Shown here in pieces: positions 41,982 through 51,007 of a stretch of 54,165 nt of DNA. The notes beneath the pieces were generated by a model. The model was not told the origin of the DNA, did not search any database, and saw only the letters and a program-made list of their open reading frames with translations. The position numbers and the translations under genes were made by a program. The stretch lies in the NCBI GenBank assembly GCA_903927295.1, contig CAIYMN010000036.1:1-54165 (forward strand), written 5' to 3'. Origin of the DNA: an uncultured beta proteobacterium. GTDB lineage: Bacteria; Pseudomonadota; Gammaproteobacteria; Burkholderiales; Burkholderiaceae_C. The stretch's first letter is position 1. Each line of letters starts with the position of its first letter.

Positions 41982-43928
41982 ATGCAGACCACATTTCCTC
42001 AACTTCTTCTCAATCACGCCGCGCAACGGCCGACAGAGCCTGCCATGCGCGAGAAAGAGTACGGCATCTGGCAGGCGCTGACCTGGGCCGACCTGGCAAC
42101 GCTGGTGACTGAACTGGCTTGCGGTCTGCATCTGGCGGGCTTGCGTCGCCATGAGCACATGATCGTCATTGGCGCGAACCGACCCCGCCTGTACGCCACC
42201 ATGCTGGCCGTTCAATCGCTTGGAGCCATTCCCGTCCCGCTGTATCAGGATGCAGCGGCGCCCGAGTGCGTATTTCCCATCAACAACGCGGATGTGCGTT
42301 TCGCCTTTGCGGAAGATCAGGAGCAGGTCGACAAGTTGCTGGAGATCCGTGATGAATGTCCGCAGCTGAGTCACCTTTACTTTGACGATCCACGTGGTCT
42401 GCGCAACTACGATGAGCCTGGTCTCGCCTCGCTGGATGACCTGCTTGCCGCCGGCAAGGCCTTTGCTGCACAGAACCCCGGCTTTCTGCAGGCAGAAGTT
42501 GATCAAAGCAAGCCCACGGATGTGGCCGCCATGTTCTTTACGTCGGGCACGACAGGCAACCCGAAGGGAGTCGTGCATACCCACGACTCCTTGCTCAACC
42601 GGGCACGCGCCGGTGCCGAGTTTGACAAGTTGACCCATTCCGAGGACGTGCTGGCCTACCTGCCGCCAGCCTGGATCGGTCAAAATATTTTCAGCTATGC
42701 GCAGTGGCTCTCCTGCGGCTATGTTGTCAATTGCCCGGAGTCGGCAGCCACAGTGACGATCGATCTGAAAGAAGTCGGGCCCACCTACTATTTCGCACCG
42801 CCTCGGGTCTTTGAGGGCCTGCTCACCAGCGTCATGATCCGCATGGAAGATGCCGGCGCCCTGAAACGCCGCATGTTTCACTATTTCATGGGCGTTGCAC
42901 AACGCGTTGGACCCACGCGCATGGACGGCAAGCCCATCGGCCTCGCCAATTCGATTCTGTACGCTTTAGGCAATGCGCTTGTTTACGGGCCCTTGCGCAA
43001 CAACCTTGGCATGAGCCGGGTGCGGGTCGCCTACACCGCTGGTGAAGCCATCGGCCCGGACCTGTTCAGCTTCTACCGCTCCATCGGCATCAACCTCAAG
43101 CAACTCTACGGCTCCACCGAAACCGCCGTTTTCGTCTGTCTGCAACCCGATAACGAGGCGCGCGCCGACACCGTTGGCGTGCCCTGTGCCGGCGTCGAAA
43201 TCAAGGTGGCCGAGAACGGCGAGATTCTGGTCAAGTCACCCGGTTTGCTCAAAGAGTACTTCAAGAATCCGGCTGCGACGGCTGAAGTGCTGACGGCCGA
43301 TGGTTGGTACCACACCAGCGACGCCGGTTTTCTCGACGCCCATGGCCATCTGAAAATCATCGACCGCGTGAAAGATGTCGGGCGCATCAAGGGCGGCGCC
43401 AACGATGGTGCGATGTTTGCTCCCAAGTACGTCGAAAACAAACTCAAGTTCTTTCCCCACATCAAGGAAGTCGTGGCCTACGGCGATGGCCGCGAGAAGG
43501 TCTGCGTCATGATCAACATTGATTTTGACGCCGTCGGCAACTGGGCGGAGCGCCGCAATCTGCCCTATGCCGGCTATACCGATCTGGCGCAGAAGCCCGA
43601 GGTTTACCAGTTGATCAAGGAGTGCGTTGAAAAGGTCAACGCCGACCTCAGCGTGGACCTGCTGCTGGCCGGTTCGCAGGTCAGCCGCTTTCTGGTACTG
43701 CACAAGGAACTCGATGCTGACGACGGTGAGCTCACGCGAACCAACAAGGTTCGCCGTGGTTTCATTGCCGAAAAATACGATGTGCTGATCGACGCCCTCT
43801 ACGGCGGCAAGACCACGCAGTTCATCGAAACCCAGGTGAAATTTGAAGATGGCCGCACCGGCAGCGTCAGTGCCACACTGAAAATTGAAGACACCAAGAC
43901 CTTTGCACCGGTCAAAGCGGCTGCCTGA
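41982..43928 (+). CDS. AMP-dependent acyl-CoA synthetase/ligase
   Basis: 648 residues, typical of long-chain or aromatic acyl-CoA ligases. The ATP/AMP P-loop is AMFFTSGTTGNPKGVVHTH (about 183-201). YGSTETAV is the A5 motif, and the SDAGFLDAHGHLKIIDR segment is A7-A8, with KVRRGFI near the C-terminus. It activates a carboxylic acid as a CoA thioester. Its position directly before a Liv-type ABC transporter suggests that it activates the imported substrate. The exact acid is not determined; fatty or aryl acids are possible. Confidence 0.9.
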   Translation: MQTTFPQLLLNHAAQRPTEPAMREKEYGIWQALTWADLATLVTELACGLHLAGLRRHEHMIVIGANRPRLYATMLAVQSLGAIPVPLYQDAAAPECVFPINNADVRFAFAEDQEQVDKLLEIRDECPQLSHLYFDDPRGLRNYDEPGLASLDDLLAAGKAFAAQNPGFLQAEVDQSKPTDVAAMFFTSGTTGNPKGVVHTHDSLLNRARAGAEFDKLTHSEDVLAYLPPAWIGQNIFSYAQWLSCGYVVNCPESAATVTIDLKEVGPTYYFAPPRVFEGLLTSVMIRMEDAGALKRRMFHYFMGVAQRVGPTRMDGKPIGLANSILYALGNALVYGPLRNNLGMSRVRVAYTAGEAIGPDLFSFYRSIGINLKQLYGSTETAVFVCLQPDNEARADTVGVPCAGVEIKVAENGEILVKSPGLLKEYFKNPAATAEVLTADGWYHTSDAGFLDAHGHLKIIDRVKDVGRIKGGANDGAMFAPKYVENKLKFFPHIKEVVAYGDGREKVCVMINIDFDAVGNWAERRNLPYAGYTDLAQKPEVYQLIKECVEKVNADLSVDLLLAGSQVSRFLVLHKELDADDGELTRTNKVRRGFIAEKYDVLIDALYGGKTTQFIETQVKFEDGRTGSVSATLKIEDTKTFAPVKAAA

Positions 43929-43945
43929 ATACACGACTGAGAATC

Positions 43946-44731
43946 ATGGCAACAAAACAAATTGGCGACGTCGTTCTTGACGTCAACAACATTTCCCTGA
44001 GCTTCGGCGGCGTCAAGGCCTTGACCGACATCTCGTTCAATGTCCGTGAGCACGAAGTCCGGGCCATCATCGGCCCAAACGGTGCCGGCAAAAGTTCGAT
44101 GCTCAACTGCATCAACGGGGTCTACACACCACAGCAGGGTTCCATCACCTTTCGGGGCAAGGCCTTCAGCCACATGGACAGTCACCAGGTCGCCGTCATG
44201 GGGATCGGGCGCACTTTCCAGAATCTCGCCTTGTTCAAGGGCATGAGCGTGATCGACAACATCATGACCGGGCGCAATCTGAAGATCAAGAGTAATTTGC
44301 TGTGGCAGGCCCTGCGCATCGGCCCGGCGCAGCGCGAAGAAGAAATGCATCGCGAAGCGGTTGAGCACATCATCGACTTCCTGGAAATTCAGGCGCACCG
44401 CAAGACACCGGTCGGGCAATTGCCCTACGGACTGCAAAAACGCGTTGACCTGGGGCGCGCCCTGGCCATGGAGCCGCAGGTCTTGCTGCTCGATGAACCG
44501 ATGGCCGGCATGAACGTCGAAGAAAAGCAGGACATGTGCCGCTTTGTGCTCGATGTGAACGAAGAATTCGGCACCACCGTGGTCCTGATCGAACACGATA
44601 TGGGCGTCGTGATGGACATTTCAGATCGGGTCGTGGTGCTGGACTACGGCAAGAAGATTGGCGATGGCACGCCTGACGAAGTACGCAATAACGAAGAAGT
44701 GATCAGCGCCTATCTGGGCACCGGTCACTAA
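43946..44731 (+). CDS. livG: Branched-chain amino acid-type ABC transporter ATP-binding protein (LivG)
   Basis: 261 residues. Walker A is GPNGAGKSS (43-51), Walker B is VLLLDEPMAG, and the signature region is the degenerate LPYGLQKRVDLGRALA. The LivG-like extra segment around 78-120 (GIGRTFQNLALFKGMSVIDN) is present. It hydrolyses ATP to drive LivHM. It starts 17 bp after the ligase stop. The family often transports amino acids, but in operons with CoA ligases the substrate is commonly an aromatic or short-chain carboxylate. Confidence 0.93.
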   Translation: MATKQIGDVVLDVNNISLSFGGVKALTDISFNVREHEVRAIIGPNGAGKSSMLNCINGVYTPQQGSITFRGKAFSHMDSHQVAVMGIGRTFQNLALFKGMSVIDNIMTGRNLKIKSNLLWQALRIGPAQREEEMHREAVEHIIDFLEIQAHRKTPVGQLPYGLQKRVDLGRALAMEPQVLLLDEPMAGMNVEEKQDMCRFVLDVNEEFGTTVVLIEHDMGVVMDISDRVVVLDYGKKIGDGTPDEVRNNEEVISAYLGTGH

Positions 44732-44740
44732 GGACAACAT

Positions 44741-45670
44741 ATGGCATTCTTTCTTGAATCACTGCTGGGCGGCCTGATGGCCGGCATGCTTTACTCGCTG
44801 GTGGCGCTGGGCTTCGTGCTGATCTACAAGGCCTCTGGCGTCTTCAACTTCGCGCAGGGTGCGATGGTGCTGTTTGCGGCCTTGGCCATGGCGCGCTTTT
44901 CCGAATGGATTCCGCTGTGGACCGGAATGACCAATCCAATCGTCGCCAATCTGGCTGCCTTTGTCATTGCAGGCATCATCATGTTTGTCGTAGCCTGGCT
45001 GATCGAGCGACTCGCGCTGCGCCACCTGGTGAATCAGGAAGGCACCACGCTTTTGATGGCCACGCTGGGCATCAGCTACTTTCTCGACGGCATCGGACAA
45101 ACCATATTCGGTAGCGACATCTACAAGATTGACGTCGGCATGCCCAAAGAGCCCATCATGGCCTTCGAAAACCTGTTCGAGGGCGGCATACTGATCAACA
45201 AGGAAGACCTCTATGCGGCCCTGATCGCTGCAATTTTGGTGACCCTGCTGAGCGTGTTCTTCCAGAAAACCGCAACCGGTCGCGCACTGCGTGCGGTGGC
45301 CGATGATCATCAGGCAGCGCAAAGCATTGGCATTCCGCTGAACCGGATCTGGGTCATCGTCTGGTGCGTCGCGGGTGTGGTCGCCCTGGTCGCCGGCATG
45401 ATCTGGGGCAGCAAACTCGGCGTCCAGTTTTCACTCACCACCGTGGCACTGCGTGCTCTGCCTGTGGTGATTCTGGGTGGCCTGACCTCAGTGCCTGGCG
45501 CCATTATTGGTGGCCTCATCATCGGCGTCGGCGAAAAGCTGTCAGAAGTGTTTTTGGGACCTTATGTGGGCGGCGGTATTGAAATCTGGTTTGCCTACGT
45601 GTTGGCTCTGCTGTTCCTGCTGTTCCGGCCGCAAGGCCTGTTCGGCGAGAAGATCATTGACCGCGTCTGA
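44741..45670 (+). CDS. livH: ABC transporter permease (LivH)
   Basis: 309 residues with about eight hydrophobic helices. GFVLIYKASGVFNFAQGAMV near the N-terminus is the LivH signature, and AVADDHQAAQSIGIPLNRIW is the EAA-like cytoplasmic loop contacting the ATPase. It lies nine bases after livG. The ATG is immediately preceded by AGGACAACAT, a short ribosome-binding site. Confidence 0.93.
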   Translation: MAFFLESLLGGLMAGMLYSLVALGFVLIYKASGVFNFAQGAMVLFAALAMARFSEWIPLWTGMTNPIVANLAAFVIAGIIMFVVAWLIERLALRHLVNQEGTTLLMATLGISYFLDGIGQTIFGSDIYKIDVGMPKEPIMAFENLFEGGILINKEDLYAALIAAILVTLLSVFFQKTATGRALRAVADDHQAAQSIGIPLNRIWVIVWCVAGVVALVAGMIWGSKLGVQFSLTTVALRALPVVILGGLTSVPGAIIGGLIIGVGEKLSEVFLGPYVGGGIEIWFAYVLALLFLLFRPQGLFGEKIIDRV

Positions 45671-45693
45671 CCGCTCACAGGAAAAGAAACCTT

Positions 45694-46770
45694 ATGTTTT
45701 ACAGAGAAAACGGTCAATTCAAGACCAGCTATCGGACAGATCAGCAGATCTTCCCGATAACGCAGGATCGCTGGGCCATCCTGCTGATCATCGCCGCGGC
45801 CTTCATCGTGGTACCCATGCTCAGCAGCGGCTATATGTTCCGGGCCATTTTCATTCCCTTCCTGATCATGTCGCTGGCTGCTTTGGGCGTCAATATCCTG
45901 GTCGGTTACTGCGGACAGATTTCACTCGGGTCGGGCGCCTTCATGGCCGTCGGCGCCTACGCGGCCTTCAACTTCTTTGTCCGGGTTCCAGGCATGCCGC
46001 TGCTGGTAGCGCTGATTCTGGGTGGTCTGTGCGCCAGCGCTTTCGGCATCCTTTTTGGTCTACCCAGCCTGCGCGTCAAGGGTTTGTATCTGGCGGTTGC
46101 CACACTGGCAGCGCAGTTCTTCAGCGACTGGATGTTCTTGCGCATCAAATGGTTCACCAATGACGCGCCGTCGGGTTCGGTCTCGGTATCGGGCCTTCAG
46201 GTTCTGGGTATGGAAATTGAAAGCCCCACTTCCAAGTATCTCTTGTGCCTGACCATTCTGGTGGTACTGGCACTGCTGGCAAAAAACCTGGTGCGCTCAG
46301 CCATAGGGCGCGAGTGGATGGCCATTCGTGACATGGACGTGGCCGCAGCGGTGATTGGTATCCGCCCCATGTACGCCAAGCTCAGCGCTTTTGCCATCAG
46401 TTCCTTCATCATCGGCGTCGCCGGTGCCCTGTGGGGCTTTATCTACCTGGGCTCATGGGAGCCGGCTGCTTTCTCGGTTGATCTGTCATTCAAACTCCTG
46501 TTCATGGTCATCATCGGAGGCATGGGTTCCATCATGGGCGCCTTCTTTGGTGCCGGCTTCATCGTGATTCTGCCGATTGCGCTGAACCAGTTTCTGCCGC
46601 TGCTTGGAGACATGGTCGGCGTCCAGATTTCGACCGCAGGTATTTCACACACTGAATTGATCATCTTCGGCGCCCTGATCGTCTGGTTCCTGATTGTGGA
46701 GCCACACGGCCTGGCCAAGCTGTGGTCCATCGGCAAGCAGAAGCTGCGACTGTGGCCCTTCCCTCATTGA
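45694..46770 (+). CDS. livM: ABC transporter permease (LivM)
   Basis: 358 residues. Multiple hydrophobic spans, with the LivM landmarks ALGVNILVGYCGQISLGSGA and the cytoplasmic AIRDMDVAAAVIGIRPMYAK loop. It has an N-terminal soluble extension of about 20 residues (ENGQFKTSYRTDQQIFPI) and a Lys/Arg C-terminal end. It pairs with LivH to form the inner-membrane channel. It has AGGA upstream of the ATG. Confidence 0.93.
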   Translation: MFYRENGQFKTSYRTDQQIFPITQDRWAILLIIAAAFIVVPMLSSGYMFRAIFIPFLIMSLAALGVNILVGYCGQISLGSGAFMAVGAYAAFNFFVRVPGMPLLVALILGGLCASAFGILFGLPSLRVKGLYLAVATLAAQFFSDWMFLRIKWFTNDAPSGSVSVSGLQVLGMEIESPTSKYLLCLTILVVLALLAKNLVRSAIGREWMAIRDMDVAAAVIGIRPMYAKLSAFAISSFIIGVAGALWGFIYLGSWEPAAFSVDLSFKLLFMVIIGGMGSIMGAFFGAGFIVILPIALNQFLPLLGDMVGVQISTAGISHTELIIFGALIVWFLIVEPHGLAKLWSIGKQKLRLWPFPH

Positions 46771-46823
46771 GTTCTTTTTCGTTAACCCCAGCACCCAGCG
46801 TGCTACAAACCCAGGAGACAAGC

Positions 46824-48140
46824 ATGAAAATTAGAACGATTGCACTAGCGGCTCTGATCGCCTCTATCGGTTCCGTTGCCTATGCGCAACCCAAGGAGCA
46901 GTTCTTCCCGGCACTGCCCTATCGCACTGGCGCCTATGCACCCAACGGCGTGCCTTGGGCCAACGGTTACGCCGACTACCTGAAACTCGTCAACGCCCGC
47001 GGCGGCATCAACGGCGTGAAGATCAGTTACGAAGAGTGCGAAACCGCTTACGACACAGCGCGCGGCGTCGAGTGCTATGAACGCCTGAAGGGAAAGAATG
47101 GCGGTGCCACCGTGTTCCAGCCACTCTCCACCGGCATTACTTTCGCCCTGACCGAGAAGGCTCCCGGCGACAAGATACCCCTGATTACTGCGGGCTACGG
47201 CCGTAGCGAAAGTCAGGATGGCAACGTATTCAAGTGGAACTTCCCGCTGGTTGGCACTTATTGGCTGGCGGCCGACGTGCTGATTCAGGCCATAGGCAAG
47301 AAAGAAGGCGGCCTGGACAAACTCAAGGGCAAGAAGATCACACTGGTCTACCACGACAGTCCGTACGGCAAAGAGCCGATCGCCCTCTTGCAGGAGCGCG
47401 CCGCAATCCACGGTTTCAACCTGCAGTTGCTGCCGGTCACCGCACCAGGCGTTGACCAGAAAGCGACATGGTTGCAAATTCGTCAGGCCAAGCCTGACTA
47501 CGTTCTGCTGTGGGGTTGGGGTGTCATGAACTCCACCTCGCTGAAGGAAGCCCAAGCGACCGGCTATCCGCGCGAAAAGATGTACGGCGGCTGGTGGTCT
47601 GGCGCCGAACCTGATGTGAAAGATGTAGGCGAAGGTGCCAAGGGCTACAACGCGGTCACCTTCCAGCACGGCGCGCATCCGGAGTCCAAAGTGGCTCAGG
47701 ACATCCTGAAAGAGGTACATGGCAAGGGCCAGGGAACGGGTCCGAAGGAAGAGGTTGGCTCGGTACTCTACATGCGCGGCGCCCTGAGCGCGATGCTCGG
47801 CGTTGAAGGCGTGAAGCGCGCACAGGAGCGCTTCGGCAAAGGCAAATGGGTCAGCGGCGAACAGGCACGCTGGGGTCTTGAGAATTTGGCCCTGGACCAG
47901 AAGAAGCTCGACGCCTTGGGCTTTGCTGGCGTCATGCGCCCGGTCAGCACCTCCTGCGTGGATCATATGGGCGCCAACTGGGCACGCATCCACACCTGGG
48001 ATGGCAAGAAGTGGAACTTCAGCTCGGACTGGATGCAGGCTGATGAGCAAATCCTGAAGCCGCTGGTCAAGTCCACAGCCGCCAAGTACGGTGCCGACAA
48101 GAAGCTGGAAACACGCACAGTCGCGGATTGCCAGTCCTGA
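46824..48140 (+). CDS. ABC transporter substrate-binding protein (LivK-like)
   Basis: 438 residues from ATG 46824 with AGGAG seven bases upstream; an upstream in-frame ATG overlaps livM and is rejected. A Sec signal peptide (MKIRTIALAALIASIGSVAY, ending AQ) leads to a periplasmic-binding fold type I with YADYLKLVNARGGINGVKI and YGKEPIALLQERA. It captures the substrate outside the cell. It is followed by a 182-bp gap carrying a repeat before livF. Confidence 0.92.
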   Translation: MKIRTIALAALIASIGSVAYAQPKEQFFPALPYRTGAYAPNGVPWANGYADYLKLVNARGGINGVKISYEECETAYDTARGVECYERLKGKNGGATVFQPLSTGITFALTEKAPGDKIPLITAGYGRSESQDGNVFKWNFPLVGTYWLAADVLIQAIGKKEGGLDKLKGKKITLVYHDSPYGKEPIALLQERAAIHGFNLQLLPVTAPGVDQKATWLQIRQAKPDYVLLWGWGVMNSTSLKEAQATGYPREKMYGGWWSGAEPDVKDVGEGAKGYNAVTFQHGAHPESKVAQDILKEVHGKGQGTGPKEEVGSVLYMRGALSAMLGVEGVKRAQERFGKGKWVSGEQARWGLENLALDQKKLDALGFAGVMRPVSTSCVDHMGANWARIHTWDGKKWNFSSDWMQADEQILKPLVKSTAAKYGADKKLETRTVADCQS

Positions 48141-48154
48141 TCGATTTGTCATCC

Positions 48155-48275
48155 TGGCCCTCCGGGATGTCATGCCGGACCTGATCCGGCATCCATGGTG
48201 CAGGTGCAGTGGCACCTGTCTGGATTGCGGATCAAGTCCGCAATGACAAAGGGGAGGCTGGGGTGACAGTCCAAC
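48155..48275. repeat. Imperfect palindromic repeat element between livK-like and livF
   Basis: The gap contains two related palindromic arms, ATGCCGGACCTGATCCGGCA (48171-48190, one further T extends it) and ATTGCGGATCAAGTCCGCAA (48224-48243), flanked by TTGTCAT and ATGACAA and centred on GTGCAGGTGCAGTGGCACC. The reverse complement of the right arm resembles the left arm, so the whole is a large imperfect palindrome. Similar TCATTGCGGACTTGATCCGC sequences recur in many proteobacterial genomes as intergenic repeats. It may affect expression of livF. Confidence 0.6.
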
Positions 48276-48322
48276 CCGAAGCACTGCGCGCAGTGCTTCC
48301 GATTGGTAAAAGGTAAAACGCA

Positions 48323-49132
48323 ATGGAACCGACAAACATCGTTCTCAACGTCAACGGTATCGAGGTTATTTACAACCACGTGATCCTGGTGCTCAAAGGG
48401 GTCTCGCTCAATGTGCCCGAGGGCAAGATCGTCGCCATCCTGGGCGGCAATGGCGCGGGCAAGACAACCACATTGCGCGCCGTTTCCAACCTGCTGCAGG
48501 GCGAACGTGGAGAAGTCACCAAAGGTTCGATTGAGCTGCGCGGCGAGCGCATCGAAAACCTCTCGCCGTCGCAGCTGGTGCAGCGCGGCGTGGTGCAGGT
48601 TATGGAAGGGCGGCACTGCTTTGCCCACCTCACCATTGAAGAAAATCTGCTCACCGGTGGCTACACCCGCAAGAACAAGGCTGAGGTGGCGGCCAATCTG
48701 GAAAAGGTCTACACCTATTTCCCGCGCCTCAAGTTGAGGCGGACCAGTCAGGCCGCCTACACCTCGGGTGGCGAGCAGCAGATGTGTGCCATTGGCCGGG
48801 CTCTGATGGCCAACCCCAGCATGGTGCTGCTCGATGAGCCGTCGATGGGTCTGGCACCGCAGATCGTGCAGGAAGTATTCGAGATCGTGAGAGACCTGAA
48901 CCGCAAGGAAAAGGTCACTTTTCTGCTGGCAGAGCAAAACACCAACATGGCCCTGAAGTATGCCGATTACGGCTACATCATGGAGTCGGGCCGCGTCGTG
49001 ATGGATGGCATTGCCAGTGACCTCGCCAACAACGAGGACGTCAAGGAGTTCTACCTGGGTGTGGGCGGCGGCGAGCGCAAGAGTTTCAAGGATGTGAAGA
49101 GTTACAAACGGCGCAAGCGCTGGCTGGCTTGA
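48323..49132 (+). CDS. livF: ABC transporter ATP-binding protein (LivF)
   Basis: 269 residues. Walker A GGNGAGKTTT (41-50), signature TSGGEQQMCAIGRALM with the LSGG-like SGGEQ, and Walker B VLLDEPSMG are intact. It is the second ATPase of the Liv-type transporter. The C-terminal tail KSYKRRKRWLA is strongly basic. It is separated from livK by 182 bp, wider than the rest of the operon, which may give it its own promoter or an attenuated one. Confidence 0.93.
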   Translation: MEPTNIVLNVNGIEVIYNHVILVLKGVSLNVPEGKIVAILGGNGAGKTTTLRAVSNLLQGERGEVTKGSIELRGERIENLSPSQLVQRGVVQVMEGRHCFAHLTIEENLLTGGYTRKNKAEVAANLEKVYTYFPRLKLRRTSQAAYTSGGEQQMCAIGRALMANPSMVLLDEPSMGLAPQIVQEVFEIVRDLNRKEKVTFLLAEQNTNMALKYADYGYIMESGRVVMDGIASDLANNEDVKEFYLGVGGGERKSFKDVKSYKRRKRWLA

Positions 49133-49189
49133 ACAGGTTCATCCCATGCACTGGCGCTGTTGCTGCCGGTGCCTCATAGGAATAGCAAT

Positions 49190-50449
49190 ATGTCTGAACA
49201 TTACGACGCACTGGAAATCCGTGACAGTGCTGCGCGCGAAGCTGCCATGTTGGCCGCCTTGCCGCTCCAGGTGGCGCATGCCAAACAATCATCGGCAGCA
49301 CTGGCGCAACTCCTGAAAGACGTCAATCCGGCCCAGGTGACCAGCCGCCAGGCATTGGCCCATTTGCCCGTGATTCGCAAGCACGAACTGCTGGAGCGCC
49401 AGCAAGCGGGCCGGGCTGTTGCGGGTGGCGACGTGTTTGGTGGTTTCAGCGCGATCGGGTATGGCAAACACATGCCGCGGATCTTTGCCAGTCCGGGACC
49501 CATCTATGAACCCGAAGGCGCGGCCAGAGACTATTGGCGCATGGCGCGTGCCATTTTTGCCGCGGGTTTTCGGCCCGGCGAACTGATTCACAACTGCTTC
49601 AGCTACCACTTTGTACCGGCGGGGTCGATGATGGAGTCCGGTGCCCACGCGCTGGGCTGCACTGTCTTTGCCGGTGGCACCGGCCAGACCGAGCAACAGG
49701 TTCAGGCCATGGCGCAGCTGCGTCCGGCCGGCTACATTGGCACACCGAGTTTCCTGAAGATCATCCTGGACAAAGCTGCCGAAATGGGAGTCAGTCTGCC
49801 AAGTCTGACCAAAGCCATGTTCGGCGGCGAGGCGTTTCCGCCGTCACTGCGTGACTGGTTCGCCGAGCGCGGTGTTGCGGGTTACCAGTGCTACGCCACA
49901 GCCGACCTGGGTTCAATTGCCTACGAGACCAGCGCCCGCGAAGGCTTGGTCTTGGACGAGGATGTCATCCTTGAGATCGTGCGCCCTGGCACCGGCGACC
50001 CGGTCGCAGCTGGTGAAGTTGGTGAAGTCGTAGTGACGACGCTCAACCCGGACTACCCTCTGATCCGCTTTGGAACCGGTGATTTATCCGCTGTTCTGGC
50101 TGGTCCGTGTCCGAGCGGGCGCACCAACACGCGCATCAAGGGCTGGATGGGGCGTGCTGATCAGACCACCAAGATCCGGGGCATGTTTGTACACCCGGCG
50201 CAGGTTGCCGACATCGTCAAGCGCTTTCCCGAAGTGGCACGCGCCCGCCTTGTCGTCACGGGTGAAATGGCCAATGACGCCATGACACTGAAAGTCGAGA
50301 CCGCCTGCGGTGGCCCGGACGCACTGGCCGCCAAGATTGGCGAGGCGATTCGCGACGTAACCAAACTCCGCGGCGTGGTCGAATTCCTGCTGCCCGGAAG
50401 TCTGCCCAATGATGGCAAGGTGATCGAGGACGCACGCAGCTACAGCTGA
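49190..50449 (+). CDS. Phenylacetate-CoA ligase-like AMP-binding protein
   Basis: 419 residues from ATG 49190 with AGGAA upstream. The short length and sequence (NPAQVTSRQALAHLPVIRKH near the N-terminus, FSYHFVPAGSMMESGAHALG and GRADQTTKIRGMFVHPAQV) resemble the PaaK group of aryl-CoA ligases, shorter than classic acyl-CoA ligases. It would activate a small aromatic or short-chain acid. As the last gene in the operon, it complements the ligase at the operon head, which suggests two acid substrates or one for an intermediate. Confidence 0.87.
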   Translation: MSEHYDALEIRDSAAREAAMLAALPLQVAHAKQSSAALAQLLKDVNPAQVTSRQALAHLPVIRKHELLERQQAGRAVAGGDVFGGFSAIGYGKHMPRIFASPGPIYEPEGAARDYWRMARAIFAAGFRPGELIHNCFSYHFVPAGSMMESGAHALGCTVFAGGTGQTEQQVQAMAQLRPAGYIGTPSFLKIILDKAAEMGVSLPSLTKAMFGGEAFPPSLRDWFAERGVAGYQCYATADLGSIAYETSAREGLVLDEDVILEIVRPGTGDPVAAGEVGEVVVTTLNPDYPLIRFGTGDLSAVLAGPCPSGRTNTRIKGWMGRADQTTKIRGMFVHPAQVADIVKRFPEVARARLVVTGEMANDAMTLKVETACGGPDALAAKIGEAIRDVTKLRGVVEFLLPGSLPNDGKVIEDARSYS

Positions 50450-50468
50450 CGGCCTTCCGCGGCGAGGT

Positions 50469-50993
50469 TCATGGAACCAGTGAAAAGACGGACGCCGGAA
50501 CCGAAACACCCCGGATAAGCAGTCGATTGCGTGCTACGCACTCAAGGAGCGCGCCAGATTTGCGCGCCACACCTTCGCTGGGCCCATTGCCGACGGCGAC
50601 GACGATCTCAAGGCGATGCAGTGCCAGCGAGTCGAATGCGTACCGCGAGAGAGCTTGAACGCAGCGAGAGGCAACGTGCTGGCGCTGGCTGGATGACCTG
50701 ACCCAATAGCCAAGGTTGCAGATCGCGTGCTGCTTATTGATTTGATTCAGGCCGGCACCACCAAGAAGTTCGGTGCCATCTTCTGAAAAGATGCCAAACT
50801 CATAAGCGGTATGCGCTTCAAGTCCCTGGCGACAAATGGCAAACCAGTCCAGTGCGTCCTGGTCGGTGTAGTCAGCATGGCACCATGGCATCCATCGGCC
50901 AACAGTCTCCACCGATTCGCGAACGGCCCGCGTGAAAACGCCTGCATCGTGGTCTTCAAAGGGTCGCAACAACAAGCCCTGGCAAGTGATCAT
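50469..50993 (-). CDS. GNAT family N-acetyltransferase (RimJ/RimL-like)
   Basis: 174 residues from ATG 50993, where GAGGG is nine bases upstream; ATG 50999 leaves only three bases and is less likely. The start ITCQGLLLRPFEDHDA, the segment GGAGLNQINKQHAICNLGYW and the C-terminal RLEIVVAVGNGPSEGVARKS (acetyl-CoA loop, R/Q-x-x-G/A variant) match ribosomal-protein-Ala acetyltransferase-like GNATs. It could acetylate a protein N-terminus or a small molecule; substrate unknown. It converges with the PaaK-like gene. Confidence 0.87.
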   Translation of the reverse strand: MITCQGLLLRPFEDHDAGVFTRAVRESVETVGRWMPWCHADYTDQDALDWFAICRQGLEAHTAYEFGIFSEDGTELLGGAGLNQINKQHAICNLGYWVRSSSQRQHVASRCVQALSRYAFDSLALHRLEIVVAVGNGPSEGVARKSGALLECVARNRLLIRGVSVPASVFSLVP

Positions 50994-51007
50994 TGGCATA
51001 TGCCCTC

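Noticed and set aside
46722-46823. Longer start of the LivK-like protein inside livM
   Set aside because: The MKIRT start at 46824 has AGGAG and a good signal peptide; the extension is not hydrophobic and overlaps livM.
46845-48335. Long minus-strand open frame opposite the LivK-like gene
   Set aside because: It is an antisense artefact of high-G+C codon bias; no domain and no ribosome-binding site, while the plus frame is clearly a periplasmic binding protein.
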